Part shown: positions 24,101 to 37,879 of the stretch, in pieces
How the letters are laid out: the number at the start of each line of letters is the position of its first letter
Numbering within the stretch: position 1 is the first letter of the stretch
Assembly (NCBI GenBank): GCA_022497145.1
Contig: MU385875.1
Span: 1-64,000 of the forward strand
DNA from: Rostrohypoxylon terebratum
Lineage: Eukaryota > Ascomycota > Sordariomycetes > Xylariales > Hypoxylaceae
Length of the DNA: 64,000 nucleotides
Direction: 5' to 3'
Notes under the pieces: generated by a model
Seen by the model: only the letters and a program-made list of their open reading frames with translations
The model's database searches: none
What the model was told of the DNA's origin: nothing
Program-made: the position numbers and the translations under genes

Positions 24101-26898
24101 GTAACCCTATCCCCGTCCTTCCAAATCCATGCTCACACCCCTTGTCTCCGAAATCTCACATTTCTGATCTAAAGAAGTATTGATATTCTCCTACAGTTCC
24201 ATCCCAAGCATCCCAAGAGGTCCTTGTATCTTTTCTGCCTCTCTGCTGGGTTTCTCTGCTGGGTTCTCTGCTGGGTTAATAGGCTTAGGGTGCTTACCTA
24301 GGTCCTATACCCGCAGCGGTCTCGTCGCCGTCCAGGAAACAAAGTTGTTCGACAGTTCAACCTACTCTACCTAGTTATGTACATCTAGTACTATGTATGC
24401 CGCTCATGAATGTAGCCAAGTCGGCCGAGCATGGGACACCGGGGATATCGAACCTCAAAAACCTACCAACTTACCTACCCAGTACCTACCTACATACATA
24501 CATACCTACACATCGTGGTAATAGATATGTAGCTCCGGCATCTGCATCGCTGGTTGCGTGGTCATTCTTCGATTACGGATTGACACCGAGAGATCGTCAT
24601 GAAAGGTCGGGTTCTTAAAGCGTACCGAATCATACCCTTTCTCCCCAATCAGGTACACTCCTTGACGGAATAACCCTGGTCTCCCTACCGCCCATCTCAT
24701 CTTCGATCTGAGCTGCCAAAGGGTTGGCAGAGATGCTAGTCTATGGAGCCTATCGCCACCAAGGGGCCCTGTAACTTCTCACCGTCTAACACCCTTGGAT
24801 TGCCAAAAAGTGGTGCCACCTTATTTCGCTGTGAGGATAATGGCGTGACCTGACAGGTTTCGGGACTCGTCATTCCTATACAAACCAGGTGCTATACCTG
24901 TGCTATACCTATACTGTACAAGTACCCAAGTTTTGGACCGTCGGGAGCGATCCGTTCGCGTTGAGATTCGCCCACAAGTCCCATGCAACTGGGGCTACCG
25001 TACGTTTGAGAAACAAGAGATCGTCATCTCACTATTCCCAGGCGATCATAGCCGACCGTGTCATTACAGTTGCGAACCTTGCTCGCATCGAGCCAAGGTA
25101 GTCTCGTCGCCTTTTTTGTAGGCGGGTATACCTTTTTTCTATTATTTTATTTTACCCTATTTTTTATTTTCAATATTATTATTATCATTAATTATTATCG
25201 CTATTATTATCATCATGTATGTATCTCATGGGGTCGCCGATTAGAGCTGCCAGATTGCAGCCACGTTTATTCTGCGGGCACGACAGCTTCGCAACCACCA
25301 TCTCCTGCCCGCCAACCCGCTAGGTTTACTCTGCGATACGATACCAAAGATCCCAAGTCACAGGGCAGGCATCGTGTTCCTTTCCAAGGGTGTGGGGAGG
25401 GCGATGGTGCCCAGAATCGCGAGCAATCTTTCTTCCTCTTCAGACCCCCCCGGGATTGTGACAGAACCCAAGTCGCAGTACCAACTGACTGGCTGTAAGC
25501 CCTGACTTGTGAGATTCCTACCCTTGTCATGACTATTTCGTGCCCCGTTTCCCCCACTTCAAGCGACCCAGGTCAAAGTCTCCGTACTGTGGTTACTGCA
25601 CATATAATAGTAAATTGGTAGACAGGGGTGCCCTAAGTCGTGTACCTAGGTATGTATGTATACTACAGGCTGGTGTTCCTCGACTTATTACGCATATTTT
25701 GCCCATCTGCGTATGGTACATCATACATTTGGTAGCATACATCTCGCTTTAATCTGCTGTGCTTATTTCTCTGAACTCTCTTAATACCTACGACACATCA
25801 CCCGTGTTTTCGTCATTTACTTTTGAACCTTTCTCTTCCCTTTCCCCTTCCCATTCGACCGTCACGAGGCCAAAGTGACCTTGACAGCGTTAGCGATTGG
25901 AAATCTTGGTTCATCTGCCTTTCCCATCTTATTAAAACGTCATCAATATCTTGGACAATACATACTTTACCCGTCTATTACTCTGACATATATTCGGCAC
26001 CTTGAGCTTGTCGTCACAAGGTTTTCTCTTCGAGAATATCCCTACACCTCGAGGATCTTGTAGTTGTAAGAGACTACCACTTGAGCCTCCGTCTACGCTT
26101 GGGCAATTTGAGGAAAACTATATTAGAGGAAGAAGTCCATATCGACTCGCATTACCCAGAAGCTCAGAGCCAAATCTCATAGATTCATCGGGCCATATCT
26201 GGACCCACTTGTGGCTACATAAAAAAGGTAAGAGCCCAGGAAATGTCTTAAAAGGAGAAAAATTCCGTACCGCCACCACTCGTGGTAATTGGAGTGTCTT
26301 GTATACCGTTGCTCTAACGACACCCTTCCCGTCCTGCTACATGCATACCTGATCCAAAGTATTCTAACCAGACCGGGTTCTAAGATACAGTTTCGCCATC
26401 CTGACACCAGTCTTGCGTACACTCCGGTCGATTTATAGTGTTTCTTTGGACTACCTATCGACTTAGATCGCCTTAGGTTGGATAGCTGGTGTGACGGAAA
26501 CTATCTCGACTCGAATTCTCTTCGAATCCCCTTATCCATACAGCAGCGCGCAAAACCCTAATTTCGCACTAATATTTCCTCATCGGCGACGATTAACCTC
26601 ATTGTCACGAGCACACGAGAAAAACACAGATGCATGAGGTGTTCTAGGTGATCGGTTGGAGATTCTGGAATTGCCGTTGGTAGCAGTCCCGCTATGGAAG
26701 CGGGTGAATCTGGCACTAGGTCAAGGTCCGTTATATTTGGGAGCTACCCGCTCTAGTGCGCCCGACGCCCTCGTCTCATCGAACTTAAGTTGATCAGTGT
26801 CTCTCTTTCTTAGTGGTTTTACCTCCGCTAGCAGACTTGATACGTATAGCCAGCGTCTTCCAGAACTTCCAGAGAGGCACAATCGCGACACGCCTACG
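15163..26898. other. 11.7-kb gene desert upstream of nsdD
   Basis: No protein-coding gene, tRNA or transposon could be supported. Features seen are scattered CCTAGG/TACCTA words, (AT)-rich tracts, an exact T10A10 run at 21143-21162, and TACATA-type microsatellites near 16290, 22440 and 24485. Open frames are short, overlap each other on both strands and lack domains. The right-hand end presumably holds the nsdD promoter and leader; long regulatory upstream regions are common for fungal developmental regulators. Confidence 0.5.
21143..21162. repeat. T10A10 homopolymer palindrome
   Basis: Ten T followed directly by ten A, a perfect 20-bp self-complementary tract in non-coding DNA. Such rigid tracts disfavour nucleosomes; no function is claimed. 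Confidence 0.8.
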
Positions 26899-28180
26899 AT
26901 GGCAGCAACGGCCTTGATGAACCCAGCTCCGGCATATCATCCTCACAAACCGCCCTACCCGACCTCTTACCATCAACCACCTCCACCCTCCATGCCCAGC
27001 ATGATTTCTCCCGGCGAGAGTAGGAGGACTCCTAATGAAGCGGAACCCGCCCAAAGGCAGTCTCTTCCTTCTTTATCAGAAGTCTTCCCAGGGGCCAAAC
27101 CAAGCCATTATTCGCCGACTACACCTACATCGTTGGGTGCTTCCCACAGCTTACCTCCACCGCTAAGGTCTGAGCCTCCGCCCGAATCTCGACCCCCTCC
27201 ACCATCACACGAAGATAAATTCTATCGCTACTCTCCGCGGTCAGAGGTTAGGCCACCGCCGGGTCCTCCTCTTCCTCCCGACTCGGGTTATGCGTACCCA
27301 AGCCAGCGTGATCCTATTAAGCCCCCAGAGCCAGTTTCCAACACTGGGCACCAAAACCCGCCACCTCCGCCCCAAATACCATACCCTGCGGGTCAATACC
27401 CGCTACCTCCAGCACCTATTTCGCCACACCATCTAGGCCCTTCACTTCCGCCGTATGAGCAACAAAGGCCACCCCTTCACGCCGATGAAGAGTACAGCAT
27501 ACACCGAAACCGATATGATTCCAACACGTTAAATCGGCATTTCGAGTCTTGGGGTTATCAGGATTGCTTAAACAAGGTCAGTTTCTCTTGATCTTGACGT
27601 TGGCGTCATACTAACAGATACAGCAGTTGGTGTGGACATCAAGGACTGTCTGCAATTTCGCTGAGGCTTACAGCAAAATAGCCTCAGAACAGCATGGTGG
27701 ACAACCCATTCCAGAGCGATTGCCCAGTGACCAGGAAGTATCGAGTATGCTTGGAAATGTAGATTTCATGAAACGTTCCCTCGAAAATCTCCGTGAACTT
27801 GTACAGCACAGCTTGGCAACCGAAAAAGCTAGGGAAGGTCGAGGAAAAGGCCCGTATGAGGGAGATGACGATATAAGCATGTATGGCGATGGCATGAAAC
27901 AGCCGTATGGGCTTAGTGAGGTGAAGAAGCGGCGAGGCGTAAGTCATTCTATTTGTTATTTTTGAAGTTGCCATTTTAAGCTAATACTTGGATACAGCGC
28001 GCAGCACCTCCCGGGCGATGTCACAGCTGCAACCGGATTGATACTCCTGAGTGGCGACGAGGACCAGATGGCGCGAGAACGTTGTGTAATGCATGCGGGC
28101 TACACTATGCCAAACTAGAAAGGAAGCGTCAAATGGAGCAAAGGTCGATCCGACCAAAGACGGTGGATGAGAGATCATGA
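26899..28180 (+). CDS. nsdD: GATA-type zinc-finger transcription factor NsdD/SUB-1
   Basis: Three exons, 26899-27576, 27624-27938 and 27998-28180, joined at phase 0, encode about 391 residues; the second acceptor could equally be 27627. The first in-frame ATG is 26899. Residues 1 to about 210 are very rich in Pro, Ser and Tyr. A helical middle region begins WTSRTVCNFAEAY and includes MLGNVDFMKRSLENLRELV. The C-terminus carries one GATA zinc finger, CHSC-x18-CNAC (Cys 339, 342, 361, 364) with TPEWRRGPDG between, followed by a basic tail. A C-terminal finger after a Pro-rich N-terminus and this middle block is the layout of NsdD (Aspergillus), SUB-1 (Neurospora) and PRO44 (Sordaria), nuclear regulators needed for fruiting-body development and affecting conidiation. 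The family call is confident; the developmental role here is inferred from the orthologues. Confidence 0.92.
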
Positions 28181-31100
28181 GCCCGGCTGTGGGTGAATCC
28201 CAATGCCAAATTTCAGGATACCACACGAACATCGGACTTTTTAGACAGGAAGCCGACAGCGGCGTACGACCCTCATTCTCGAATATGACCTATTCAATCA
28301 CTGAAAATTCCCTAAATACCTACTACTCACCCTCTCGATCATTCGATATTCACCATATTTAAGCCAGCGAATCTTATCCATAATCGTTCCGGAATATATA
28401 ACGTGTGTTAATTATTATACCCGCCTTGGAACTTGTGGACATCTTTTTTTCTTCTGCACCCACGCTTTTGTTCTCGACATACAGTCAGCTTTCGTTGTAT
28501 ATACCCTTATCTGGGCGAAAGGACTCGGGAGGTTACGTCAGGGCATCATTCGGCGTCTGGCTGTTTCGCAAATTTGATTTCACGTGTCGTGCCATTTGAC
28601 GTTTCTGGGTCGGTTCATGAAATGCAGGCAAAGGGGACTTTGGCTGAGTGGGGGGTTACATTTGGGAGTTACAATTTTTATCTATTTTGGCATCTAAATA
28701 GCGGAAGCACGATGAGCCGAGGGAACGTATAGGTCAAGCCAAAAAAAAGAACCACAAGAGAAAACTGAACGCATTCCTACGGTGATAGAGGGACGGATGA
28801 GACGAATTGCTCATTATGTCTGGAGAGTACGACGCAAGTCCATTTTTTTTTATCCAAGTCTGGTGAATGAGCTCCGACTTATTGACCTCGTTTTTGCCAT
28901 GCCACAAAGAGCGGCGGGATGACTAACAGTACTTGTACGGGTTCAGTTCGTTGGTAACGTTCCCCCAAAGGGACATACCCATCTTGATTTTTTGGTAATA
29001 AATATAGGGAGGTTAATACAACTTTCTAAATCACGAATATTCTACTGCTATGCAACTTTGACGTGCCAATGTATGAGAGCCCACTTTTAAGTTGAGGTAA
29101 TAGGCTCGTTAATAGCCTATCTAGATCCTTCAACAGATTGGTTTTATTACAGATCTACAACTCCATCGGTCATGCCATGATCCTCCTTGCGATGCCATCA
29201 GAATACGACGGTCATCGGAACAGGAGGAACAGAAATAAGATACAGTCTCACGGGTCCTCCCACAATCTTCCCTTTTCTCCTAACGCTGCTTCCCAATCTC
29301 CCGCTATTCGTGACACACGACGCGGGGGGACTGTGTCACAACTGGAGCTAGGCTACGAATCTACCGTAGCCGTCGGTTGTGGCGTGCCAGGGACTCACTA
29401 GTGCTCATATGAGCGAAATGCCTACGGCCGTCTTAGGAATTGCCTCCATCTTCCAATCAACTCTCGAACCGTCTAGTTATAACGGGTAGGCGGCTTCTCA
29501 GCAAAGTGGCACAGCTTACACGCATCAGTCATCCTAAGAAAGACTTACGTAGATGCCTAGAAGGGACAAATCGGCTCTAGTCCAGGTGTAAGCCATCTCA
29601 ATTTTTCTGATGCACGCATCTTGGATGAGGCGCTCCGGACGACGATGGCAGGATGCAAGCTCCCCCCCTACCGCAAAACGCACCCACGCGGCGGGAGGCG
29701 CGGGCCTCTCCACAGATGCCGCCGTGCAACGTGACCTGTCAGATTGATGACATGCGCCTCGAACTGCTTAGCCGATGTCGCTGCAACGCACACGCAATAT
29801 CCGTGGGGCTTGGCGAGGGATACAGAGAGCAACGAAGCCAGCAGCAACGCGCGATAAATCCGTTGCTCGGTGGCTCACCAGCCTCCCAACAATCGCGGTG
29901 ACCAAGATTTGTTCTTCTTATGAGTTGTGAATTGTCAATTGCGCTATGTACCTAACAGGATGTAGGTAAGGTGATCCAAGAGAGACACTACATGATGGTA
30001 CCTAGTAATAACAACAATAATAATGAAAATACTATCGTAGCCGCGAACCCGGACTACGCTCCCTAGGCAAGTTTGTGACACATGGATCTGAGACCTCAGG
30101 GTCCTTTGTCAGTGCGTTGCGTGTGTGGCTGGCATGATACAAGCACCTGGAGCTATCTAAAGACACGCGCTACGACCCGGGGGCGTGTCCGCTGACAAGT
30201 AAGGGATGGAGAATCTCATATACCGGTGTGAGATCGATATTGTTGCATAGTACATAGAAGCCCCGCGTACATTATTTCATAAACACAACACTCTTACACT
30301 ACGCCGCAATTTTCCTCCCCTGCTTCCTTCTACTCAGAAGTTTAGAAAGTTGGTTTCAAACAAAAACAAAGAGGCTTTAGAGGCATTTTCCTCGCCCGCA
30401 GCGCCGCAAGCCTACCTACAGGATCGGGACGAAAATGCGGAGGACCCCATTCGTCAATCGACCGGTACACCTGTGATCCCGCGGTCGGCAACACGGCAGG
30501 GGGCAAATAAGTAAGTGAGGGATGGAGCATTGGCGAGGAAAAATTCTCGACCCGCAGCGGCTTTCGACGCGACTTTTTTTTTCTCACTGCGCGAGAGTAT
30601 TTAGGTTGTGGAGCCTGAGGCTCAATATATATAATACCGCCCGAACGCTTCGACCCCTTGCCTTACACGGCTCCCTACGAGGGCTGTCACTCGCTGCGCG
30701 CGTCGCTTACAAGCCTACCTAAGGTACTAAGGCGGTATACATACCCCTACAAATCAACCTTGAACCCCGATGCGATCTCTCTTGTACCTATCCTACACCC
30801 GGGCCGGGGCCAACATTTCGTAGACATTTCTATGTGTGCATGCAGGACAGGGTGATTGCATACCCGTGCCGTCCTATTTCTAATACAAATCAGATGCGGG
30901 AGGACGGAATAGGTTTGATAATTCTACGCGGGCGGACGGCGTGTGGGAGGGCACAATTAAAAATAAGGGACGGACGTGATAGATCAGATCAGATCATCTC
31001 GTCGCGCTCCTGCCCCCTAACTACCTCGCTTGCCGTCGCACAGTGTTGGCCTGTCCTACGGGTACACCAACGAAGGAGGGGCCTGCATGAAAGCAAGTTC

Positions 31101-34100
31101 GCCGCGATGCAGCTAGGCGGGATCTGTATTATTGCTCTGGGCTAACTAGATCTTCGTCCTGCTAGACATCCGTCGACTTGTCCCCAGGGGAAAAGAAAAA
31201 GAAAAAGAAAGAGGGAAAACAAAATAAAAAACAAAAGGGGGGGGGGGGAGGGGTTGGCGGGCGAACTTGAATGTCCGTTGCAGGACGGGTCGGATACGGA
31301 CTATCTAGCCTCTACCACCTTTGCTTTCTATATACGACGCTGTGCGCTTAGGTGGGAATCTGGCCGGCCGGCCGGCGGCAACTCGCATGTGCCACCACCG
31401 TCCGCCCGTGCCCAATATTTTATCCTCCTCGTGCATTAAGCCGCACTTTGATGGTCACCCATGCTTGAAATAGCGCCTGATGCAACATCGGGTCTTGGGT
31501 TGTAGGTAGGTTTAGTCTAACCATTACATCCCTTCATTCATTCTCTTTGCTTTACCTCCTACTACCTACGTCCTATGGTTACTATGCCATGTTTCCATGT
31601 TGCCTAGTTGCCCAAGAGGCGTACGAAGGAGAGGCATCGGCGCGGATTTTTTTGTGTTTGTGTCGCATTCATAATATCCAATGTGTTCCCTCCCCAATCC
31701 CCAAGCCAGGGATGGAGTTGGTCACCTAGCCTTGGTCGTATCTCGAGATCGGTTACGAGGCCTGCAGCTAGTATGCGATCTCAGGTTCCCTTTCTCCATC
31801 TTCGGGTTACACGTTGTGCCAAGGCGGGATTTTCCAACTTATTCGTGTCATCAATGAGTGTTTCGAGGTAAGGATGAATGAATCAGCGTTACGCAGCTCT
31901 CGAATTGTCACTGCTTAAAAAAAATAGACTTCATCGAAGTCGTTGGTGGCACGTGGTTTATTATCATATTGATACATATACTCTAGATGCACCTTCTAGA
32001 CTAAATGTTAGACTAAATGTTTTACGGGTTCTTTCGGCGATTGAACGGATGGACCATTTCATCTCGGACCGGATAGGGTTAAGGTTTTGACGGGATTCCG
32101 TTCGGCTCGAAACTCAACCTTATCACGACTCTTTACCTCCGTAGTTGGCAGGCGCAACGTTCATCCGATGTTTAGGTTTCGGCCCACGCTGTCAAATGTT
32201 GTCAAACCAACCTTGAAACCTTCTTAATTGATTTCAAGGTTTTTTAAGTTTAGTTAGCTCGTGACTAAGATGCCAGATTTCAACATCCATGGATCTATCC
32301 TAAGATTGGGTTTAGTGATGGATTCCTTTCACCTTTTCCAACCTTTTCGGTTTTATTAATACCGCATATTCTTAACAAAAACCTCAACGCTTCAGCACCT
32401 CTTCTTACTCGCAAAGACCGAACAGACACGATAATCGCGTGGTGTCTCCCTCAGCGACATAAGACATGTGCAAATTACCTTGTCTCTCTCGTGGACGGTC
32501 GACCCCCTTTCCCGCATATTTACCACCTTCCACAGATCTAAGACATAGCTTGATCCTTGACTCACCTTCCTATCAATTGGCGACGATTCCCATCCCGTGC
32601 CATACGTGATACAACCATACCTCCTTATTCTGCTGCTTCTAGGCTGCTAGGTACTTTCCTAGGGTAGTCATTATTTCCTTGTGCCATCTAGATTTGTCTT
32701 CCTCCAAGACTAAACTAAGCAGACTATGATTTAAGGCTACATATCATCGTTCTAACCTACTTTGTTCAATCAAGATCTAGAAGACCAATAAGATCTACAA
32801 TTACATACCTCTTAGGCAAAGAAGTAAGCAATAAAGTTGGTTTGATTGGTAAGGCAGGTCGACACAGGCAAACTAACCAATCTTGGACGGTCTCGTCTCG
32901 AGCTGCCACTGTTTGTTTCTCTGTTCCCTTTAATCCTATTTATTCCTATTTAATCCTATTAAATCCTATGCGAGATGGTTTCATGCTATCGCCCGAAATT
33001 TATGCTTACCTCCGTAACAGTTTCTCTGTCTAAGATCGCGAGTCACAAGACAAGGCTCGAGCGACTACACTCGTAGCCTCCTGATTTTTCTTGGTGCTCA
33101 CGGTGCGGGATAGGAAATACCGACGCATACATGAACTAAGGCATTATATCTACCGAGGAAGCTTACTTAAAAGAATCGAGTTGCGTAAGACGGCTTATGT
33201 GGCTTAGTCAGTACTATAACATGTGGAGGATGCTACCTTGGAAGTGCGATGTACTCGGATACTTCTACGACGACTATGGACTTCTACCTCTTGTACAAGT
33301 ACTTTGCGACACGTGGTGTAGCAGTCTGCTTGTCATCCTTTCTGCCAATCGAGATCCTTTCCAGATCCCAGATCGACCCCCCACTCTACATCTCGCAGCT
33401 TCTGTGTGCTGTATCGGTACATCTACTCACCCCCCTTCCCCTTACCCCCCTTTACGTATCCCCATCCTTTTTAGTCCCTGATTTTTTTTATCTTGAATTT
33501 TTTTTTCCCTATTCTAATCCGACACGAACCCAAGATCCATTCCTTAGGTCGGCGTCTTATTTATACCATGCATACATCATTTCTGTATTGGGTTCCCGTG
33601 GCCTGATTTCGATCCTTCCCGCCAAATCACCCACAAATCTCCATTTCGCGATCCCGCCAATCGCGTCTCCTCATCGACTTCTTCGGCGCGACCGGTTTGG
33701 AACAGAGTAAAGAATATTGTCATGTATTGCGCTGCACGTGTACATGCATTACATTGCTTACAGTAGTTCGTGCCCACACTTGATACAGTGGCTTTCGGTG
33801 GCTATAATGGATACCATGTGCTGTACGTACATTATCTGTTACAAAATCCTATTATAATGTCGGTATGTATCTACTAGGTATTAGGTAGGAGTAGGTATAT
33901 ACGATACCGAAACATAGTATCGTATAGTTACCCTTCATCTTAATACCGAGTGTTCCATCACCAGCTCGCCAGGGTCAGCGCCACCACCAGGAGATGTGTC
34001 GGAGTTTTCTCCGTGGCGCTTTGAAGTTGCCTAAAGAGTTTAAGAAGATTCATACCCCCAGCCTTCAGTGACGATTGTACCATAAACTTATTCTAATAGT

Positions 34101-37100
34101 TTCTTTCATACCTTGTAGACGTCCCCTTGCTGCCTTTTGTTCCGTCAATATCAAACTACCTGCTAGTGTAAATTTGCCTGCCAAGCGTAAACCGGCACCC
34201 TGCCGTAGTCGCGGCAAGTGCCGCATAGAGAGGTTAAAGAGGTTACTTCTGCTCATTTCTCCCTCGTTTGAGGAACACCTAAGCAGCTAGGCTATCAGGG
34301 AACCTTAGCTTCGATTTCCCATTAGCGCTATATTACACTAAGGTAGCATTTTTCCTGATGCCTGGATCTGTTTCCTAACCGGGCGCGATCATCGTCGTTT
34401 CGATGCGCTACGGCGGGAATTGTCCATCGACTCGGTGCCCGACGCTTACGCTTGAAGATTCTAGATTGTGGTCTGGAGTGTCGATCTAGCACGTGTTGAC
34501 GATAGCTTCTCCGCGTATCAACCGGAGCCAAGGTATCCATGTTTCACCAAGACCTACCCTATCAAACATCATCATTTCGTAATCTACTACTATGTATGAG
34601 TACACGCATCTCCCGCCTTCCCCGTTGAACTACAGCAGGCGGCTAGCTGGGCAAGCTGAATACAATTCGGGTGATCGCATCTAGGCTGAGATCTAGGTCG
34701 ACGTCAGTAGGTCGCATGAAGTCGAACCCTGACAAAAGGACGCGGCCATCAAGGTCCTCGGGGGGTTTGATTGCCCGAGTGTCGACAAAATTCCACTCAC
34801 TCGGGCGAAGCAATCTACAAACCCACCTAAACCCGCCCAAAAAAAAAGATCATCGCCAGGGGACTCTCGACCGGTGAGAGAGGTACCCAATCAACTATCC
34901 TCCTTTTGGTGATCGCTAGATCGTCTCCGCCGCCACGGACCCTTGCTAGCCTCGCGAACCTCACGAGATTTCGACGTCATGTCTCAAGTTGCTACCATAG
35001 CAGCTAGTTTTAGCGGTAACCGGTAATTCGGCTACCTGGAATCTGCCTAGGCTCCCTAACTCTTACCTTCGTCTGATATAGGGGACTGGGTTGCTGGCAT
35101 TTTCCCAAGCCAGGCAGCCGGGGTTAAACCTGCACCATGACGCTAGTAGTTCTTACGCCGCTGCCGGTATGATGGTAATAATAAGGTCTTTTATGAAAGT
35201 ACCGAGATTTACTATGTACAGATCCATTCATGGCATATCGCATGATTTCACATAAAAGTGGGCAAATTTCACGATATATGTAAGTTATTGATAATATGCA
35301 GGCCTTCTCGTCGATGGTTAGAAGCTCGCTAGTAGTACACGGCTATAGCATTGGATTTAAGTGCCTGCGGCACGGTACCTTTCCCCCATAGCGATCTTCA
35401 GGGCTCATTTTGGGCAGTAATGAGCTTCTACGGGGAGGCGGTATGAATTTAATGAGTTGGCGACGAGACCACTCTCCCCCCCTCATTACGCATTAGAGCG
35501 TCGCTAACTAGCCTCTGAAACCATATGCCCGTCCTATTGACTTGGCCCTGGAGATATGAGCTGTATGTGTTGGCCTTTGTAGAGTCATATGAGAGCATGT
35601 AATACATCACGGTATTATCAAATTCGCAGTATGTCTCGCCGAAGCTGGTGGATGTGTGTCCGGGTAGTAAGACGTCGGCCATAACGGCCCATGCTGACCC
35701 CATACCCGGTGATAGACTTAGACATAGACATCTGGCCTCTCCGTGCTGAGCCAGTAGATAGCATCAATGAAGCAGATATCATTTTCTGCCAGATCCCGGA
35801 CAGAGATCTCTCCTGCCCTCTCCCGAAACACTGTGCTTACCTCAGACATGTGTTGTGTTGTCTCTCATCCCGGGACCGAGACCTAACGGCTTCACGAAGC
35901 GGGGAGATGGGGCAAGATATATCAAGAGACAAAATCGATTTGAAGATAGAAGCCTGTTTCTCTTTAATACATGCTAGGAGAACGGGATTGATTTGCCTCT
36001 CTGTAGTCTAGCCCGGCGGTACGACCAGCTGTCGTCCTACGTACTAGTCAGAAACACGGATCAGTCAAGCTCTTAGTAAGAATTCTCGCTCGTGAGACAA
36101 TGTTATGATCCTCCTATTCCTTAAGACCGAAGCCTTCTTCGTCACACAAATGTAAGAGCCTCTGTAATTTTTCAATATTTTTGAAAATATTCTAGTGTTT
36201 GTATGTGCTACCTAGGTCCTATGATGCCTTCTAGGTACCTCCTCCTGTGTGCTACCTGAGCCGGACTCCAAATTCACCCCTCGAAAAGTCGGCTTTTGAT
36301 ATTATATCTTCTTTCTTTTCATGCTCCGACATGAAATTTCAATTCTACATTCTCATTAGAGAAGGGAAGATTTCATTGCGATGATAATGGGGGACGGTTC
36401 CCATCTCCCCCTTTTGAGTTAGACAACGCGGTGTCAAGTTGCATGCCCCAAATTATCACAGAATCATCAAAATTATATCAATTACTAAGTAACTAATTGT
36501 CTGGTTCGTCCTATTACTAGTCGAGTTTCAACTGGTGATATCATCAATGTGGTTGTTTCTTCTTAGACAGGCACGAGGTTGCCCCCTGGCAAACTGGCAG
36601 TAGTTTGCGAAAGCCACATAGTACGTAGATCGAAGCGAAGGAGCTCGTACGATATCGCGCCACACACCCGTAGTGGGTAGTATTCGTTATTCCCAATATT
36701 GTGTACTACATAGATTGTTGGGAAGCTGGCACTGGTTCTGGTGGAGCTGGCGCCCTGTGTCGGTCTGAGGGCGAACTTCCACATACGCTTTGTTGCAGCA
36801 GTCAATCGTATCCGCTCGAAAGCATTTCGCTAGAGAATTTCGAAATACAATATTGCGTCAAAGCACATTGGTGCATTGCATGGAGGCGCGACGAGGAGAC
36901 AGCGAACGGCGTTAATCGAGCCCTCGTATGATGTTGGCCTTGGCACAGAGCCTGAGAGTCTGCTTTCTTTCAGCATATCTCCTAGATCGGTAGAAAGTAT
37001 CTTGGATAGGTATTCAATTTATCATAGGGTAAAATGGCCCTAATATTTTGTTATTATGCATTAGAAGATAGGCACTCTTCGCATTGTAATTCTAACTACC

Positions 37101-37879
37101 TAAACTTCAGGGGGTTTGACCCCTTAATATGAGGAATTATGACCTCCTATAGGGATCTTCTTTAGGACAAGAATGTCATTCCACGATGTTCTCGATGACA
37201 TATAAAATGCATTAACCTTGGTATAGAGATTAGTACAGTTGATGAGATATAGGAGTGAGCAACATTTCGATTAGAGGAGTGTAAACTACCGGATGATGAG
37301 GCAAGCGCCGCCTCGGTAACTAATCTCAAGCTTCATAACGTCTAGTCTATAGTGATTTAGAGATGTCTAGGCAACGTTGATTGATGTTCGCAAAATCGAA
37401 CAATTCGGTAGTGAATGATATTATTCAGGGCGAGGTGTGACTTGAACGATAATACATACACATCGAGACATTATAAATCGCATCTCTACACAATGTTGTG
37501 CTATATCTGCGTTGTAGGATTCTGTATATAGGAGCCCTAAAGGTGTCGCCTCGTCTTATGCGGGGTACGCAAGTACCTCAATTGTAGACATTTCTTCAAT
37601 TGATCCTCCAGTTATACCGGATGTTCCATGGGGAAAAGTGATCTTGATAGGGATCTTAGGTTTCGCAGATGCTTCCTTTTACAAGATCCGTGTATGCGAA
37701 AACCACCAGGTGCGTTTTACGTTCAGGAGACAACTAGAGGTTGGCCTAGGATATCCGGTGATGTCGATAGTCCGCTTCACGAGGGGCTTAGCGACCCGAG
37801 ATCAGAAATCCGGACTTCTTGAAGTTGAGGATGATGCTGGGAGTGAGATACGCTGGAAAATGAAGGTTGCCCCTCAAGG
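28181..37879. other. 9.7-kb gene-poor spacer
   Basis: The 3' flank of nsdD followed by DNA without supportable genes. Seen here are a strongly strand-biased purine tract ending in G12 (31186-31254), imperfect TTTAATCCTA-like repeats near 32930-32970, and many short CCTAC/TAGG words. Frames such as 33249-33710 are driven by C/T-rich low-complexity sequence and show no domain. Confidence 0.5.
31186..31254 (+). repeat. polypurine tract ending in G12
   Basis: Almost uninterrupted purines on the + strand (GAAAAA-type repeats, then twelve G and AGGGG). It has the capacity for triplex or G-quadruplex formation; no gene context. Confidence 0.7.

Noticed and set aside
26797..26898. Extending nsdD 34 codons upstream
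   Set aside because: The extension begins at GTG and has no ATG; the first ATG is 26899.
33249..33710. 153-codon + frame
   Set aside because: Low-complexity C/T-rich sequence, no domain, overlapping frames of similar length.
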